This document shows positions 34,701 through 44,262 of a stretch of 64,000 bases of DNA, piece after piece. Under the pieces are notes generated by a model. It worked only from the letters and a program-made list of their open reading frames with translations. It did not search any database and had not been told where the DNA came from. Each line of letters opens with the position of its first letter. The first letter of the stretch is position 1. Source of the DNA: an uncultured Acidobacteriota bacterium. Lineage in GTDB: Bacteria > Acidobacteriota > Terriglobia > Bryobacterales > Bryobacteraceae. The position numbers and the translations under genes are program-made. Where the stretch lies: NCBI GenBank assembly GCA_902826685.1, contig CADEFT010000008.1, positions 124,001 through 188,000 of the forward strand, in the 5' to 3' direction.

Positions 34701-37700
34701 TGGCGATCTGGCAGGCGTGGATGGGCCACTATTCGGCGCTGCCGTTCCTTGGGCTTTGGATCGCTTCGCCATTCGTGATGCGGTGGCTCGCGGTGCGGGC
34801 CGACAACCGGGGAAGCGATGCGCTCGATCGCGCCGGGCGAACTGTGCTGCGGACTCTGGCCCGCCAGACGTGGCGCTACTTCGACGACCTGGTAGGAGAG
34901 GATACCAATTGGCTGCCGCCCGATAACACTCAGCTTGCCCTGCGCGTGGAAATCGCCGGACGCACCTCGCCCACCAACATCGGACTCTGGTTGAACTCGG
35001 CGCTGGCCGCGTGGGATTTCGGGTATATCGGCTCGGACGATCTGCGGCGGCGCTGCCTGGGCACGATGAACACGCTCGACCGGATGGAGCGCTACGAAGG
35101 CCATCTGCTCAACTGGTACGACATCGCTTCGCTGCAGCCCTTGACGCCGCGCTATGTTTCCACGGTCGATAGCGGCAATCTCATCGCCTGTCTTTGGATC
35201 CTCGAACGCGGCTGCCATGAAATGCTGCGAGAGCAGCCGGTGAGTCCACGATTGTGGCGCGGGTTGGCGGATACTTTCGAGAATCTGCGGCAGACGGCGA
35301 TGCGCGAGTCGTCTCTGACGTTTGAACTGCGCGCCTTGCGCCGCCTGCTGCGCCGTGAGCCGGAGCCCGCCGAATTCACCAACAAAGCGCGGCTGGCCGC
35401 GACGCTTGCGGGTAAGATCCGCAATGGACTGGCCGGGGCGGATGAGGAGACGCGCTATTGGGCGGATAAACTACACGCCGAGGCGAACGCGTGCGTGGCG
35501 GCCGCAGGCCGGTATTGGCCGTGGATGGAAACGCTCGCCCGCCAGTCCGATTCGAACCTGCGGCAGTTGGGTTCCCGATGGTTGGAACTGCGGTCGGAAG
35601 CTCTTGAGTGGCAGCCTTCGCTTGAGGAACTGGCCGGCGCCGGGTCGCCCGTGGCGGCGCTGCTTGACATGCGCGATCAGGCCAACATCGACCCGCATGC
35701 CGCCCGCTGGCTGGACGATCTGAACGCTGAATTTACGCGCTCGCGCCGGCACGCCGCGCAGGCCGCCGGTGAGTGGCGCGAACTGGCGGCACGGCTCAAC
35801 CGGTTCGCCGCCGCAATCGACATGGGCTTCCTTTATGACCGCAAGCGCAAGCTGTTCGGCATCGGCTACGCCGTGGGAGGCCCGGTGGAGTTTTCCAGCC
35901 ACTACGACCTGCTGGCGAGCGAGTGCCGCATCGCGAGTCTGGCCGCCATCGCCAAGGGCGATGTGCCGCTCGAACACTGGTTCATGCTGGGCCGTCCGCG
36001 GACGCCATCGCCCAGCGGCCAGACACTGCTTTCCTGGAGCGGCACCATGTTTGAATACCTCATGCCGGTGCTGTTCGCGCGCAGCTATCCCAACTCGCTG
36101 CTGGCGCACGCCTGCAAGGATGCCGTCGCGCGCCAGATCGACTTCGGACGCGCGGCTCAGCTGCCGTGGGGCGTTTCCGAATCGGCCTACAGCGCGCTCG
36201 ATTCGCGAGGCACCTATCAATACCATGCGTTCGGCGTGCCGGATCTGTCGCTACGCGGCATTCCGGAAGGGGAATGCGTTGTCGCACCCTACGCGACGGC
36301 GCTCGCTCTTCAGGTGGACCCGGCGGCCGCGCTTGAGAATTTCGAAAAGCTCCGCGGGATGGGCCTGGCCGGGCCGATGGGTTTTTACGAGGCCATCGAC
36401 TTCAGCCGCCAGCAGAGTCCGGCCGGCGAGCGCGGCGTGGTGATCTACGCCTACATGTCGCATCACCAGGGCATGACACTGCTTGCCCTCGACAACGTGC
36501 TGAATGGGGAGCCGATGCAGAACCGCTTTCACAGCGACCTGCGCGTGCGCGCCATCGAGTCGCTCTTGTTTGAGCGCATTCCCGATGTACCGGTGACCGA
36601 GGCCGAGAAGCCGCCCGAACCCGTCGCGCAGCCCGCGCCGTCCGTCGAGTCCGCTTCCGATCGGGCGTGGACGCACAACACCGCCGTGCCGCGCGTGCAA
36701 CTGCTCGGAAACGGCCGCTATTCGGTGATGGTGACCAACGGCGGCGCGGGCTACAGCCGTTGGAAGGAGTTCGATATCAGCCGCTGGCGTTCCGACCCTA
36801 CTTGCGACCAATGGGGTTCGTATCTGTTCCTGCGCGACGTCAAGGAAGGTACGGTGTGGCCGGCCAGCCACCGGCCGCTGGCTGGCGAACCTGAGGTTTA
36901 CTCGGCGCACTTCAGCGCCGATCATGCCGATTTCCACCGTCTGACGATGGACGTGGAATCGAACCTGCAGGTGGCCGTGGCGGCCGAGGACGACGTGGAA
37001 TTACGGCGTCTGGTGCTGACGAACTGGTCGCCCCGGCGGCGGTTTCTGGATGTCACCAGCTATTTCGAGATCGCCCTTGCGCCGCACGGCGCCGACAAAG
37101 CGCATCCGGCGTTCTCGAAAATGTTCGTACAGACCGAGTACCTGGGTAATGGACTGCTGATTGCCACGCGGCGCAAGCGCTCCCCAGAGGAACCGTCCGT
37201 TTGGGTGGCGCACATGCTGGTGGGTGCGGAAGGCGCCATCGGCTACGAAACGGATCGGGAAGTGTTTCTCGGGCGCGGCAACACAATCGAGACGGCGGAC
37301 GCGCTTGGCCGCCAGCTAACCGATTCCGTGGGAACCGTCGTCGATCCGGTGTTCAGCCTGCGCTGCCGCATCGATCTCGAACCGCGCCATCGGCAGGAGA
37401 TTTCCTTCGTCACGGCGGCGGCGGCCACGCGCGAGCAACTGCTGGCTCTAGTGGAGCAATACCGGCGGCCGGAAGCCATTCCACGGCTGCTCGAAATGGT
37501 GTGGAACCGCGCGCAGCTCGACTTTCGCTATCTGCGAATCGGGCCGGAAGACGCCCATCGTTTCCAGCACCTGGCGAGCGCGCTGCTCTATCCCGACCCA
37601 GTGCATCGGGCACCGGCCGACCGGTTGACACGGAGCAGGGCGGGGCAGAGCGGGTTGTGGGCCGCCGGCATTTCGGGAGACTTGCCCATTCTCGCCACCG

Positions 37701-40537
37701 CCGCCGGCGATGCGCGCGCGCTGGGGCTGATTCGAGAGCTGCTGCTGGCGCATCGCTATCTGAGGATGCGCGGTCTGCAGTTCGATCTTGTGATCCTGAA
37801 CCAGGAAGGTGCCAGCTATGACCGTCCGGTGCACCAGCAGATCCGCTACCTTGTGCAGGCACACGCGGCCGAAGCGGGAACCGACCGGCCCGGCGGCGTG
37901 TTCGTGCGCGACTGGAACACGCTGGCCGAAGACACCGTCAATCAGATTCTGGCGGCGGCGAGCGTTTCGATGCGCGGCAGCCGGGGCTCGCTGCGGCAGC
38001 AATTGGGAGCTTCCTCGGAAAGCGTGCCCGTGCCTCGCGCGGCGTTCGCCGGAGGCGGCGCCGAAGAGCCGTCGCGGCCGCTGCCGTTCCTCGAGCTTCC
38101 GTACTTCAATGGACTCGGCGGATTCACCAAGGACGGCCGTGAGTATGCAATCTATTTGAGGCCGGGCAGTCAGACTCCGGCGCCGTGGGCGAACGTGATG
38201 GCGCATGCGGCGTTCGGGACGCTGGTGACGGAAAGCGGGCTCGGCTTCACGTGGGCCGGCAACAGCCAGGCCAATCGCCTGACGCCCTGGCACAACGATC
38301 CGGTGAGCGATCCGCAATCGGAAGCGCTCTTTCTAAGAGATGAAGAGAGCGGGGCGGTGTGGACGCCCACGCCGCTGCCCGTTCGCGAACAGGATGCCTA
38401 TCGCGCGCGGCACGGGCAGGGCTACACCGTTTTTGAGCACAACAGCCACGCCATCGGACAGCTTCTGACGGTGTTTGTGCCGGTGGGTGCGGACGGCACC
38501 GGAGACAACGTCAAGGTGTGCCGCCTGGAACTCCGCAACGATTCTTCGCGGACGCGGCGCCTGAGCGCCACGTATTTCGCCGAACTGGTTTTGGGCTCCC
38601 AACGCGAAGACCAGCAGTTGCACATCGCGACGGCGTATGACGCGGCTTCGAAGGCGGTCTTCGCCCGGCAGTGGTGGAATCGCGCGCGGGCCGGGCACGT
38701 GGCGTTTCTCACTTCCACTCCGGGCCCCTCTTCGTTCACCGGCGATCGCGCGCAGTTTCTGGGCCGCAACCATACGATTCTGCGTCCCGATGCGCTGGGC
38801 CGCGCCCGGCTCGACAATCGCACCGGGGCGGGGCTCGATCCGGCGGCGGCCGTTCAGGTGCACGTGTCGATTCCAGCCGGAGCCACGGTGGAAGTCACCT
38901 TTCTGCTTGGCCAATGCGAAACGGAAGAGGAAAGCCGCGCGCTGATTTCGAAGCTCCGCCAGCCAGGCGCGGTGGAGCGGTCGCTGGCAGGGACGCGCGC
39001 GTGGTGGGACTCGGTGCTTGGTGTCATCGAAGTGCGCACGCCGGTGCTCTCGGTGAATCTGCTGCTGAATCGCTGGCTGCTTTACCAATCGCTGAGCTGC
39101 CGGTATTGGGGCCGCTCGGCGCTCTATCAATCGGGCGGCGCCATCGGCTTTCGCGATCAATTGCAGGACTCGCTGGCGTTCCTCTACACGCGGCCCGATT
39201 TCACGCGGCGCCACCTTCTGCTCGCCGCTTCCCGCCAGTTTGAAGAGGGCGACGTGCAGCACTGGTGGCATCGGGATACGGGGCTTGGTGTTCGCACGCG
39301 CTGTTCCGACGATCTGCTATGGCTGCCCTTCGCCGCCGCGCACTACGTTCAGGTCACCGGCGATTTGAGTGTGCTGAACGAACCCGTGTCCTATCTCACG
39401 GCGCCGGAACTGACGGCGGGCGAGCACGAAAAAATGTTCATTCCGCAAGAGGCGGTTCCATCGGGCTCTTTGCTGGAACATTGCTTGCGGGCGATCGAGC
39501 GTGCGTCCACCTCCGGCCCGCATCGGCTTCCTTTGATCGGCAACGGCGATTGGAACGACGGAATGAATCACGTTGGCGTCGAAGGCAAAGGCGAGAGCGT
39601 ATGGGTGGCGTGGTTCCTGTGCGCCGTCCGCACCCGTTTCGCGGACGTGCTGGACCTCACCGGCGATGGAGCCGGCGCTTCGCGTCTGCGGGCGCAAGCC
39701 GCCTCCACCGCGGCGGCCGTGGAACAAACCTGCTGGGATGGCGACTGGTACCTGCGCGCGTTCTTCGACAACGGCGAGGCGATGGGATCGCATCGCAACA
39801 AGGAAGCGATCATCGACTCATTGCCGCAAAGCTGGAGCGTGATCTCGGGCGCCGGCGACCCGGACCGCGCCCGTCACGCCGTGGAAACCGCCACCGCCAT
39901 GCTGGCCGATCCGGAACGGAAACTGGTGCGTCTGTTCACCCCGCCGTTCGATACCTCGACACCGCATCCGGGCTACATCATGGGCTATCCGCCGGGTTTG
40001 CGGGAAAACGGAGGCCAATATACCCATGGATCGCTTTGGCTGGCGATGGCGTGGGCCCGGCTTGGCGATGGCGATCAGGCCGCGCGTCTGCTGAACCTCA
40101 TGAATCCCGTCGAGCAGTCCCGGACCGCCGCCGATGTCGACCGGTATTGCGGCGAGCCTTATGTGGTGGCCGCCGACGTTTCCGCCGCGCCGCAACGCTC
40201 CGGACGCAGCGGATGGACCTGGTACACCGGCTCGGCCGCGTGGATGTATCGCATCTGGATCGAGGAGGTGCTCGGCATCCGGGTACGGGCGGGAGTGCTC
40301 ACGGTTCACCCGGTGTGCCCCGCCGGCTGGGCCGGATTCGACGTCACTTACCGGTTTGGACGCTCGTCATACGAGATCTCCGTGCAGTTCGAGGATGCCA
40401 CAACGGAGCCGCGAGTGGAAGGCGACTTCACGCCCGCACGCGACGGAATCCTGCTGGTGGACGACGGGGCGGTCCATCACATCCGCATCGCCGTGCCCGT
40501 GACGCGCAAAACCACTGCCGCTGAGCAATTCGCTTGA
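31766..40537 (+). CDS. Cyclic beta-1,2-glucan synthase-like protein (GT84 + GH94-type)
   Basis: The 2,923-residue protein is close to Brucella Cgs and Agrobacterium ChvB in length (about 2,830-2,870) and layout. Membrane helices lie near 450-520, 850-890 and 970-1010. The glycosyltransferase domain carries DAD at about 657-659 and the Q-x-x-RW motif (QHRWIRGDW) at about 803. A glycoamylase-like domain follows at about 1355-1610. Two GH94-type phosphorylase modules cover the rest; the catalytic-acid motif GDWNDGMNHVG is at about 2594. In Cgs, the glucosyltransferase builds a UDP-glucose-derived chain at the inner membrane, and the phosphorylase part trims it to set ring size. I start at GTG 31766, overlapping the previous stop; the first ~100 residues are unassigned. 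Confidence 0.9.
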   Translation: MTAVRNAVVAIGGGLEEVFELLRKRRTGTVTLFRDGQPAVGTSPGADAYGKLRLDGETLLVVQVGDDKLEEVVSTLRKDTQPAVFVIAGELREPAPERPEPSLKNRIRTAEGQIAATYHELREAAVLGHLVSPAAQWLLENAHSLRSHLSGIRESLRGGLLKNVPSDPAGAPRVLGLAESILADAECTVSEERILGEIRRYQRETILQISEIWLLPTMLRLALVESLARHGVTVTAAQHLREAAYFWANRLAAANRVGGEAFQRVLERLVEDSLSAHPYFLVAVAEQLQEEDRALAPLRQWIESRAGESLDGLARKEHQTEAAQGVAIANAFGSLRVLSSVDFLRVFDEASLAEQELNRDAVYAGSDLETRNQARRALQTIALESGKAEVDVAREAMALASKSEAGRDHVLYFLIDEGRPSLERATGARPSWKMRATRAVRSRSSAIYLGSVACLTLAFSFLALGVTMELRVNQGPILPLLWILTLFPLSELAAQIVNVLVISFFPPSSLPKRDFRRGIPAAHATLVVVPMMLTSREVAAQEVEKLEVRYLANPGENVSFSLFSDFLDAPRREMPEDAGLLAEVRGGIERLNAKYPGERFLLFHRAREWSPTENCWIGRERKRGKLGDLNAYLLGKGDPSIRVAGRLPLPVRYVIALDADTQLPPDSARRLIETIAHPLNQPVLDPVTKVRRRGFAIVQPRVSITLPGATATRFTRITGDPHGTDPYSRLVSDAQQDLFGHAIFHGKAIYDLHAFAESLEGRFPGESILSHDLIEGAHCGVGLATDIELFETMPLDYASYSKRQHRWIRGDWQIAPWILPTVPTGSSHRVPNPLSSINRWRVFDNLRRSLVPAVSVAMLLLGWFVSATPAVWTLVLALAIVIPALALVFDRLALRLQGSVSGARDSYDELARAMVSVFFLPHQAWLAVDAVIRAVYRMTVSRRNLLEWQTAETAGLSASLHMSAAARQLAVISALSCGVAIWQAWMGHYSALPFLGLWIASPFVMRWLAVRADNRGSDALDRAGRTVLRTLARQTWRYFDDLVGEDTNWLPPDNTQLALRVEIAGRTSPTNIGLWLNSALAAWDFGYIGSDDLRRRCLGTMNTLDRMERYEGHLLNWYDIASLQPLTPRYVSTVDSGNLIACLWILERGCHEMLREQPVSPRLWRGLADTFENLRQTAMRESSLTFELRALRRLLRREPEPAEFTNKARLAATLAGKIRNGLAGADEETRYWADKLHAEANACVAAAGRYWPWMETLARQSDSNLRQLGSRWLELRSEALEWQPSLEELAGAGSPVAALLDMRDQANIDPHAARWLDDLNAEFTRSRRHAAQAAGEWRELAARLNRFAAAIDMGFLYDRKRKLFGIGYAVGGPVEFSSHYDLLASECRIASLAAIAKGDVPLEHWFMLGRPRTPSPSGQTLLSWSGTMFEYLMPVLFARSYPNSLLAHACKDAVARQIDFGRAAQLPWGVSESAYSALDSRGTYQYHAFGVPDLSLRGIPEGECVVAPYATALALQVDPAAALENFEKLRGMGLAGPMGFYEAIDFSRQQSPAGERGVVIYAYMSHHQGMTLLALDNVLNGEPMQNRFHSDLRVRAIESLLFERIPDVPVTEAEKPPEPVAQPAPSVESASDRAWTHNTAVPRVQLLGNGRYSVMVTNGGAGYSRWKEFDISRWRSDPTCDQWGSYLFLRDVKEGTVWPASHRPLAGEPEVYSAHFSADHADFHRLTMDVESNLQVAVAAEDDVELRRLVLTNWSPRRRFLDVTSYFEIALAPHGADKAHPAFSKMFVQTEYLGNGLLIATRRKRSPEEPSVWVAHMLVGAEGAIGYETDREVFLGRGNTIETADALGRQLTDSVGTVVDPVFSLRCRIDLEPRHRQEISFVTAAAATREQLLALVEQYRRPEAIPRLLEMVWNRAQLDFRYLRIGPEDAHRFQHLASALLYPDPVHRAPADRLTRSRAGQSGLWAAGISGDLPILATAAGDARALGLIRELLLAHRYLRMRGLQFDLVILNQEGASYDRPVHQQIRYLVQAHAAEAGTDRPGGVFVRDWNTLAEDTVNQILAAASVSMRGSRGSLRQQLGASSESVPVPRAAFAGGGAEEPSRPLPFLELPYFNGLGGFTKDGREYAIYLRPGSQTPAPWANVMAHAAFGTLVTESGLGFTWAGNSQANRLTPWHNDPVSDPQSEALFLRDEESGAVWTPTPLPVREQDAYRARHGQGYTVFEHNSHAIGQLLTVFVPVGADGTGDNVKVCRLELRNDSSRTRRLSATYFAELVLGSQREDQQLHIATAYDAASKAVFARQWWNRARAGHVAFLTSTPGPSSFTGDRAQFLGRNHTILRPDALGRARLDNRTGAGLDPAAAVQVHVSIPAGATVEVTFLLGQCETEEESRALISKLRQPGAVERSLAGTRAWWDSVLGVIEVRTPVLSVNLLLNRWLLYQSLSCRYWGRSALYQSGGAIGFRDQLQDSLAFLYTRPDFTRRHLLLAASRQFEEGDVQHWWHRDTGLGVRTRCSDDLLWLPFAAAHYVQVTGDLSVLNEPVSYLTAPELTAGEHEKMFIPQEAVPSGSLLEHCLRAIERASTSGPHRLPLIGNGDWNDGMNHVGVEGKGESVWVAWFLCAVRTRFADVLDLTGDGAGASRLRAQAASTAAAVEQTCWDGDWYLRAFFDNGEAMGSHRNKEAIIDSLPQSWSVISGAGDPDRARHAVETATAMLADPERKLVRLFTPPFDTSTPHPGYIMGYPPGLRENGGQYTHGSLWLAMAWARLGDGDQAARLLNLMNPVEQSRTAADVDRYCGEPYVVAADVSAAPQRSGRSGWTWYTGSAAWMYRIWIEEVLGIRVRAGVLTVHPVCPAGWAGFDVTYRFGRSSYEISVQFEDATTEPRVEGDFTPARDGILLVDDGAVHHIRIAVPVTRKTTAAEQFA

Positions 40538-40564
40538 GTTGTATACTGCCCTTGTCCGTGACTT

Positions 40565-42940
40565 ATGCGCATGCTGGGCGTTTTGGGGCTCTGTTTCGCC
40601 GGTTGGCTGCCTGCCGCGCCGCTTGAGGCGCGCGCGGCGATCGCGCAATACTGCGTGGGCTGCCACAACCAAAAAGCAAAGGTTGCCGGATTGGCGCTCG
40701 ATGGGCTCGATCCCGAAAGACCGGCGGCTGATGCCGAGGTTTGGGAGAAGGTGATCGAGAAGCTCCGCTCCGGGTCGATGCCTCCGCCGGGCAGCCCGCG
40801 GCCGCGGCCGGATGTTTACCGCTTGCTGGCGGAGCGGCTCGAATCGGCGATCGACTCCCAAGCGCCCGCGCGCGATTGGAAAGCGAATGCGGTTCACCGG
40901 CTCAACCGCATCGAGTACCGCAACGCCATCCGCGATCTGTTCGCCCTCGATATCGATGTGGAATCGCAACTGCCAGGCGATGAAACCGCCGATGGCAGCT
41001 TCGACAATTTCGCCGATGTCCTCACCATTTCTACGTCGCACCTGGAACGATATCTTTCCGTCGCGCGGCAGGTGACGCGACTGGCTACGGGACTGCCACC
41101 CGGGCGGCCGCGAGCGGAAACGTTTGCCATCCCGCTGCATGTCCTGCAGAGCGATCGCCAGAGCGAGGATTTGCCGCTCGGGTCCCGCGGCGGCGTCGCC
41201 GTTCGCTATCAGTTCCCAGTGGCGGGCGAGTATACGTTCAAGGTCCGCCTGCAGCGCCAGTATCAGGATTACCTCAAAGGCATGGGCTGGCCGCAGCAAC
41301 TCGACGTCCGGCTGGATGGCAAGCTCGTGCGGCGATTCACCGTGGGCGGCGGCGCCAGGGGACGGCCCGCGGCGGCGAGCTATGCCGGCGACGGCGAGCC
41401 CGGCTTCGCGGGCGATCCCGAGTGGGAAGAATACATGCAAGTGGGCGGGGACCGGGGGCTGGAAGTGCGTGTCCCCGTCGCGGCGGGTCCGCACACCGTG
41501 GGTGTTTCCTTCGTGCGCCAGTTATTCGAACCCGAAGGCTTGCCGCAGCCGCAGCAGCGCGGCCGCGTCATCGCCGACGACCAGGTCTATATGGAGCACG
41601 CAAACGTCGCCTCCATACAGATCGCGGGACCCCACGGCCCGTCCGAAGCGGCGCGCGACACGCCGGGCCGGCGCGCGATTTTCATCTGCCGTCCGGTGAA
41701 TGCGGCCGATGAGCGCGATTGTGCCGCCAACATTCTTACGCGCATGGCGCGCCGTGCGTACCGGCGGCCGGCGGCCGATGGCGATCGAAAGACCCTGCTT
41801 GAATTTTTCGAAGCCGGCCGCAAAGACGGCGGCTCGTTCGATCATGGAATTCAGTTCGCGCTCGAACGGATGCTGGTGGATCCGGACTTTCTGTTGCGCG
41901 TGCGGCGGGCCGGCCGGCCCAGCGATTTCGATCTCGCGTCCCGCCTTTCGTTCTTCCTGTGGAGCAGTGCGCCCGATGAAGCGCTGCTCAACGCCGCCGA
42001 ACGCGGCGAGCTTGGCGACCCACGCCTGCTCGAACAACACGCGCGCCGTCTGCTGGCCGATCCACGCGCGGCGCAGGCTCTGGTCGACGGGTTCGCGGCG
42101 CAGTGGCTGAACCTGCGCCGGGTCGCCGAAGTCGTGGTCGATCCGATTCGCTATCCCAACTACGACGAGAGCCTGCTGCTCGCTTTCAAGCGGGAGACGG
42201 AGCTCTTTCTGGAAGACAGCTTTCGCAACGGCCGCTCGGTGAACGAGCTGTTGAGCGCCGATTTTACCTTCGTCAACGAACGCCTGGCGCGGCACTACGG
42301 CATCGCCGGTGTGCAGGGCAGCCGCTTCCGCCACGTCCGTTTCGCGAACTCCGCCGAGCGCGGCGGCCTGCTCGCTCACGGAGCGCTGCTCACCACCACG
42401 TCGTATCCCGATCGCACTTCGCCGGTGCTGCGAGGCAAATGGCTCTTGAACAATATCCTGGGGCTGCAGGTGCCGCCACCGCCGCCTGGAACCGATACCA
42501 ATCTGGAGTCCAAGCCCGGCGCGAAACCGGCTTCGATTCGCGAACGTCTCGCCGAACACCGTAAGAATCCGGCGTGCCATGGCTGCCACACCGCCATCGA
42601 TCCGCTCGGCTTCGCCCTTGAAAATTTCGACGTCATCGGCGGATGGCGCACCGCCGATGAAACGGGGCGGCCCGTGGATGCGAGCGGGGAAACGGCGTCC
42701 GGCGCCAAGATTGAGGGATTGGAGGGCTTGCGCGCCCTGCTGCTCGACGATCCCGAACAGTTTCCCCGCACGGTCACGGCGAAGCTGATGTCCTATGCGC
42801 TTGGGCGGCGCCTGGAATATTACGACCGGCCTCAGGTGCGCGCGATTGTGCGCGCCTCCGCGGCGGACCAATATCGCTGGCAGGCCCTGATCGCGGGCAT
42901 TGTGCGCAGTCCGGCGTTTCTGGCCGGAGTAACGAGGTGA
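40565..42940 (+). CDS. DUF1592-type secreted cytochrome-like protein (planctomycete cytochrome C family)
   Basis: The 791-residue protein has a signal peptide (to about residue 22) and a first haem motif CVGCH at about 30-34. The domain series DUF1587 (NRIEYRNAIRDLF), DUF1595/DUF1592 (SFFLWSSAPDEALL), DUF1588 (second motif CHGCH, then IDPLGFALENFD) and DUF1585 (LMSYALGRRLEY) follows. A carbohydrate-binding-like beta region lies at about 210-340. These proteins occur in pairs with DUF1552 proteins in Planctomycetes and Acidobacteria; the reaction is unknown, with oxidative attack on polymers proposed. One base separates its stop from the DUF1552 gene. Confidence 0.9.
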   Translation: MRMLGVLGLCFAGWLPAAPLEARAAIAQYCVGCHNQKAKVAGLALDGLDPERPAADAEVWEKVIEKLRSGSMPPPGSPRPRPDVYRLLAERLESAIDSQAPARDWKANAVHRLNRIEYRNAIRDLFALDIDVESQLPGDETADGSFDNFADVLTISTSHLERYLSVARQVTRLATGLPPGRPRAETFAIPLHVLQSDRQSEDLPLGSRGGVAVRYQFPVAGEYTFKVRLQRQYQDYLKGMGWPQQLDVRLDGKLVRRFTVGGGARGRPAAASYAGDGEPGFAGDPEWEEYMQVGGDRGLEVRVPVAAGPHTVGVSFVRQLFEPEGLPQPQQRGRVIADDQVYMEHANVASIQIAGPHGPSEAARDTPGRRAIFICRPVNAADERDCAANILTRMARRAYRRPAADGDRKTLLEFFEAGRKDGGSFDHGIQFALERMLVDPDFLLRVRRAGRPSDFDLASRLSFFLWSSAPDEALLNAAERGELGDPRLLEQHARRLLADPRAAQALVDGFAAQWLNLRRVAEVVVDPIRYPNYDESLLLAFKRETELFLEDSFRNGRSVNELLSADFTFVNERLARHYGIAGVQGSRFRHVRFANSAERGGLLAHGALLTTTSYPDRTSPVLRGKWLLNNILGLQVPPPPPGTDTNLESKPGAKPASIRERLAEHRKNPACHGCHTAIDPLGFALENFDVIGGWRTADETGRPVDASGETASGAKIEGLEGLRALLLDDPEQFPRTVTAKLMSYALGRRLEYYDRPQVRAIVRASAADQYRWQALIAGIVRSPAFLAGVTR

Positions 42941-42941
42941 C

Positions 42942-44258
42942 ATGAACTTTCTGACGCGAAGATCGCTTCCAAGAAGGACCGTGCTGCGCGGCCTTGGCGG
43001 TTCTCTGGCGCTGCCGCTGCTCGACGCGATGCAGGCGCCTAAGCCCGCGGTGCGCCGCTTCCAGGCCGTTTACGTGCCTAACGGCATGGCCATGGAATAT
43101 TGGACGCCGAAGGCCGAAGGCGCCGCCTACGAGCTCACGCCGATTCTGGAGCCGCTCGCGGCGTTTCGCGATCGCATGCTGCCGGTTTCCGGCCTGAAGG
43201 CGAACTGGAACTACATTCACGCCGGAGCTTCCGGATCGTTTCTGACCGGTACCACGCGCGGCGGCCGGAATGAAGTGGAGATCGTCGCCGATGTATCGAT
43301 GGACCAGTTGCTGGCGCGGCGGCTGGCACGGGAAACCCAAGTGGCGTCGCTCGAACTTTCCATGGACGCACCCGCCAACGCCGGCGCCTGCACCGGCAAC
43401 CTGAGCTGCGTGTATACGCATACGCTTTCCTGGCGCAGCGCGACCCAGCCGTTGCCCATGGAGTGGAATCCGCGCGTGGTCTTCGAGAAGCTCTTCGGCG
43501 ATACCGGCACCACCGGCGCCGCGGCGCGGCGGCAGAGAATGCTCGAGCACAAGAGTATTCTCGACTCGGTGCGGGAAAAACTCGAAGGCCTGCGCCACGA
43601 GCTCGGCCCCGCCGATCGCACCAAGGTGGACGAATACTCCGAAGCGGTCCGCGACGTGGAGCGCCGTATCGAACGCGCCGAACGGCAGGATTCCCGTGAG
43701 ATCGCCGCCATCGATCAACCGCAAGGCGCGCCGCCGGTTTTCGAGGATCACCTGGCGCTGATGTTCGATCTGCAGGTGCTGGCGTTTCAATCGGACCTGA
43801 CGCGCGTGATCTCCTTCATGATGGGCAAGGAGCAGAGCGCGCGGCCGTATCCGCAGATCGGCGTGCCGGAGGCGCACCACCCGCTCTCGCATCACAACGA
43901 CGTGCCCGAGCTGATCGCGAAGATGTCGAAGATCAACCGGTACCACGCCACGCTGTTCGCCAAGTATCTGGCCAGGCTTGACGCCACTCCCGATGGGGAT
44001 GGCTCGCTGCTCGACCACAGCATCATTCTTTATGGCTCGGGAATTTCCAACAGCACGCGCCACTCCGGCGACAATCTTCCGCTATTGATCGCCGGCGGTG
44101 GAGCGGGACGCATCAAGGGCGGGCGGCACCTGGTTTTCCCGAAGAATCCGACGATGGCGAACCTGCTGGTGACCCTGATGGACAAACTCGATGTTCCCGT
44201 GGAGAAGCTGGGCGGCAGCACGGGAAGGCTCCCGCTCGATCCGCTGGCCGGAGTTTGA
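42942..44258 (+). CDS. DUF1552 protein, Tat-type signal
   Basis: The 438-residue protein begins with a Tat-like signal (RRSLPRRTVLRGLGGSLALP) and continues with DUF1552 blocks: VYVPNGMAMEYW, the conserved middle FDLQVLAFQSDLTRV, HHPLSHHNDVPE and the C-terminal ILYGSGISNSTRHSGDNLP. The histidine-rich blocks resemble the metal site of alkaline-phosphatase-type DUF1501 proteins, and Tat export suggests a cofactor bound before export. It is the constant partner of the DUF1592 gene, one base upstream. No reaction is established. Confidence 0.88.
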   Translation: MNFLTRRSLPRRTVLRGLGGSLALPLLDAMQAPKPAVRRFQAVYVPNGMAMEYWTPKAEGAAYELTPILEPLAAFRDRMLPVSGLKANWNYIHAGASGSFLTGTTRGGRNEVEIVADVSMDQLLARRLARETQVASLELSMDAPANAGACTGNLSCVYTHTLSWRSATQPLPMEWNPRVVFEKLFGDTGTTGAAARRQRMLEHKSILDSVREKLEGLRHELGPADRTKVDEYSEAVRDVERRIERAERQDSREIAAIDQPQGAPPVFEDHLALMFDLQVLAFQSDLTRVISFMMGKEQSARPYPQIGVPEAHHPLSHHNDVPELIAKMSKINRYHATLFAKYLARLDATPDGDGSLLDHSIILYGSGISNSTRHSGDNLPLLIAGGGAGRIKGGRHLVFPKNPTMANLLVTLMDKLDVPVEKLGGSTGRLPLDPLAGV

Positions 44259-44262
44259 CACG

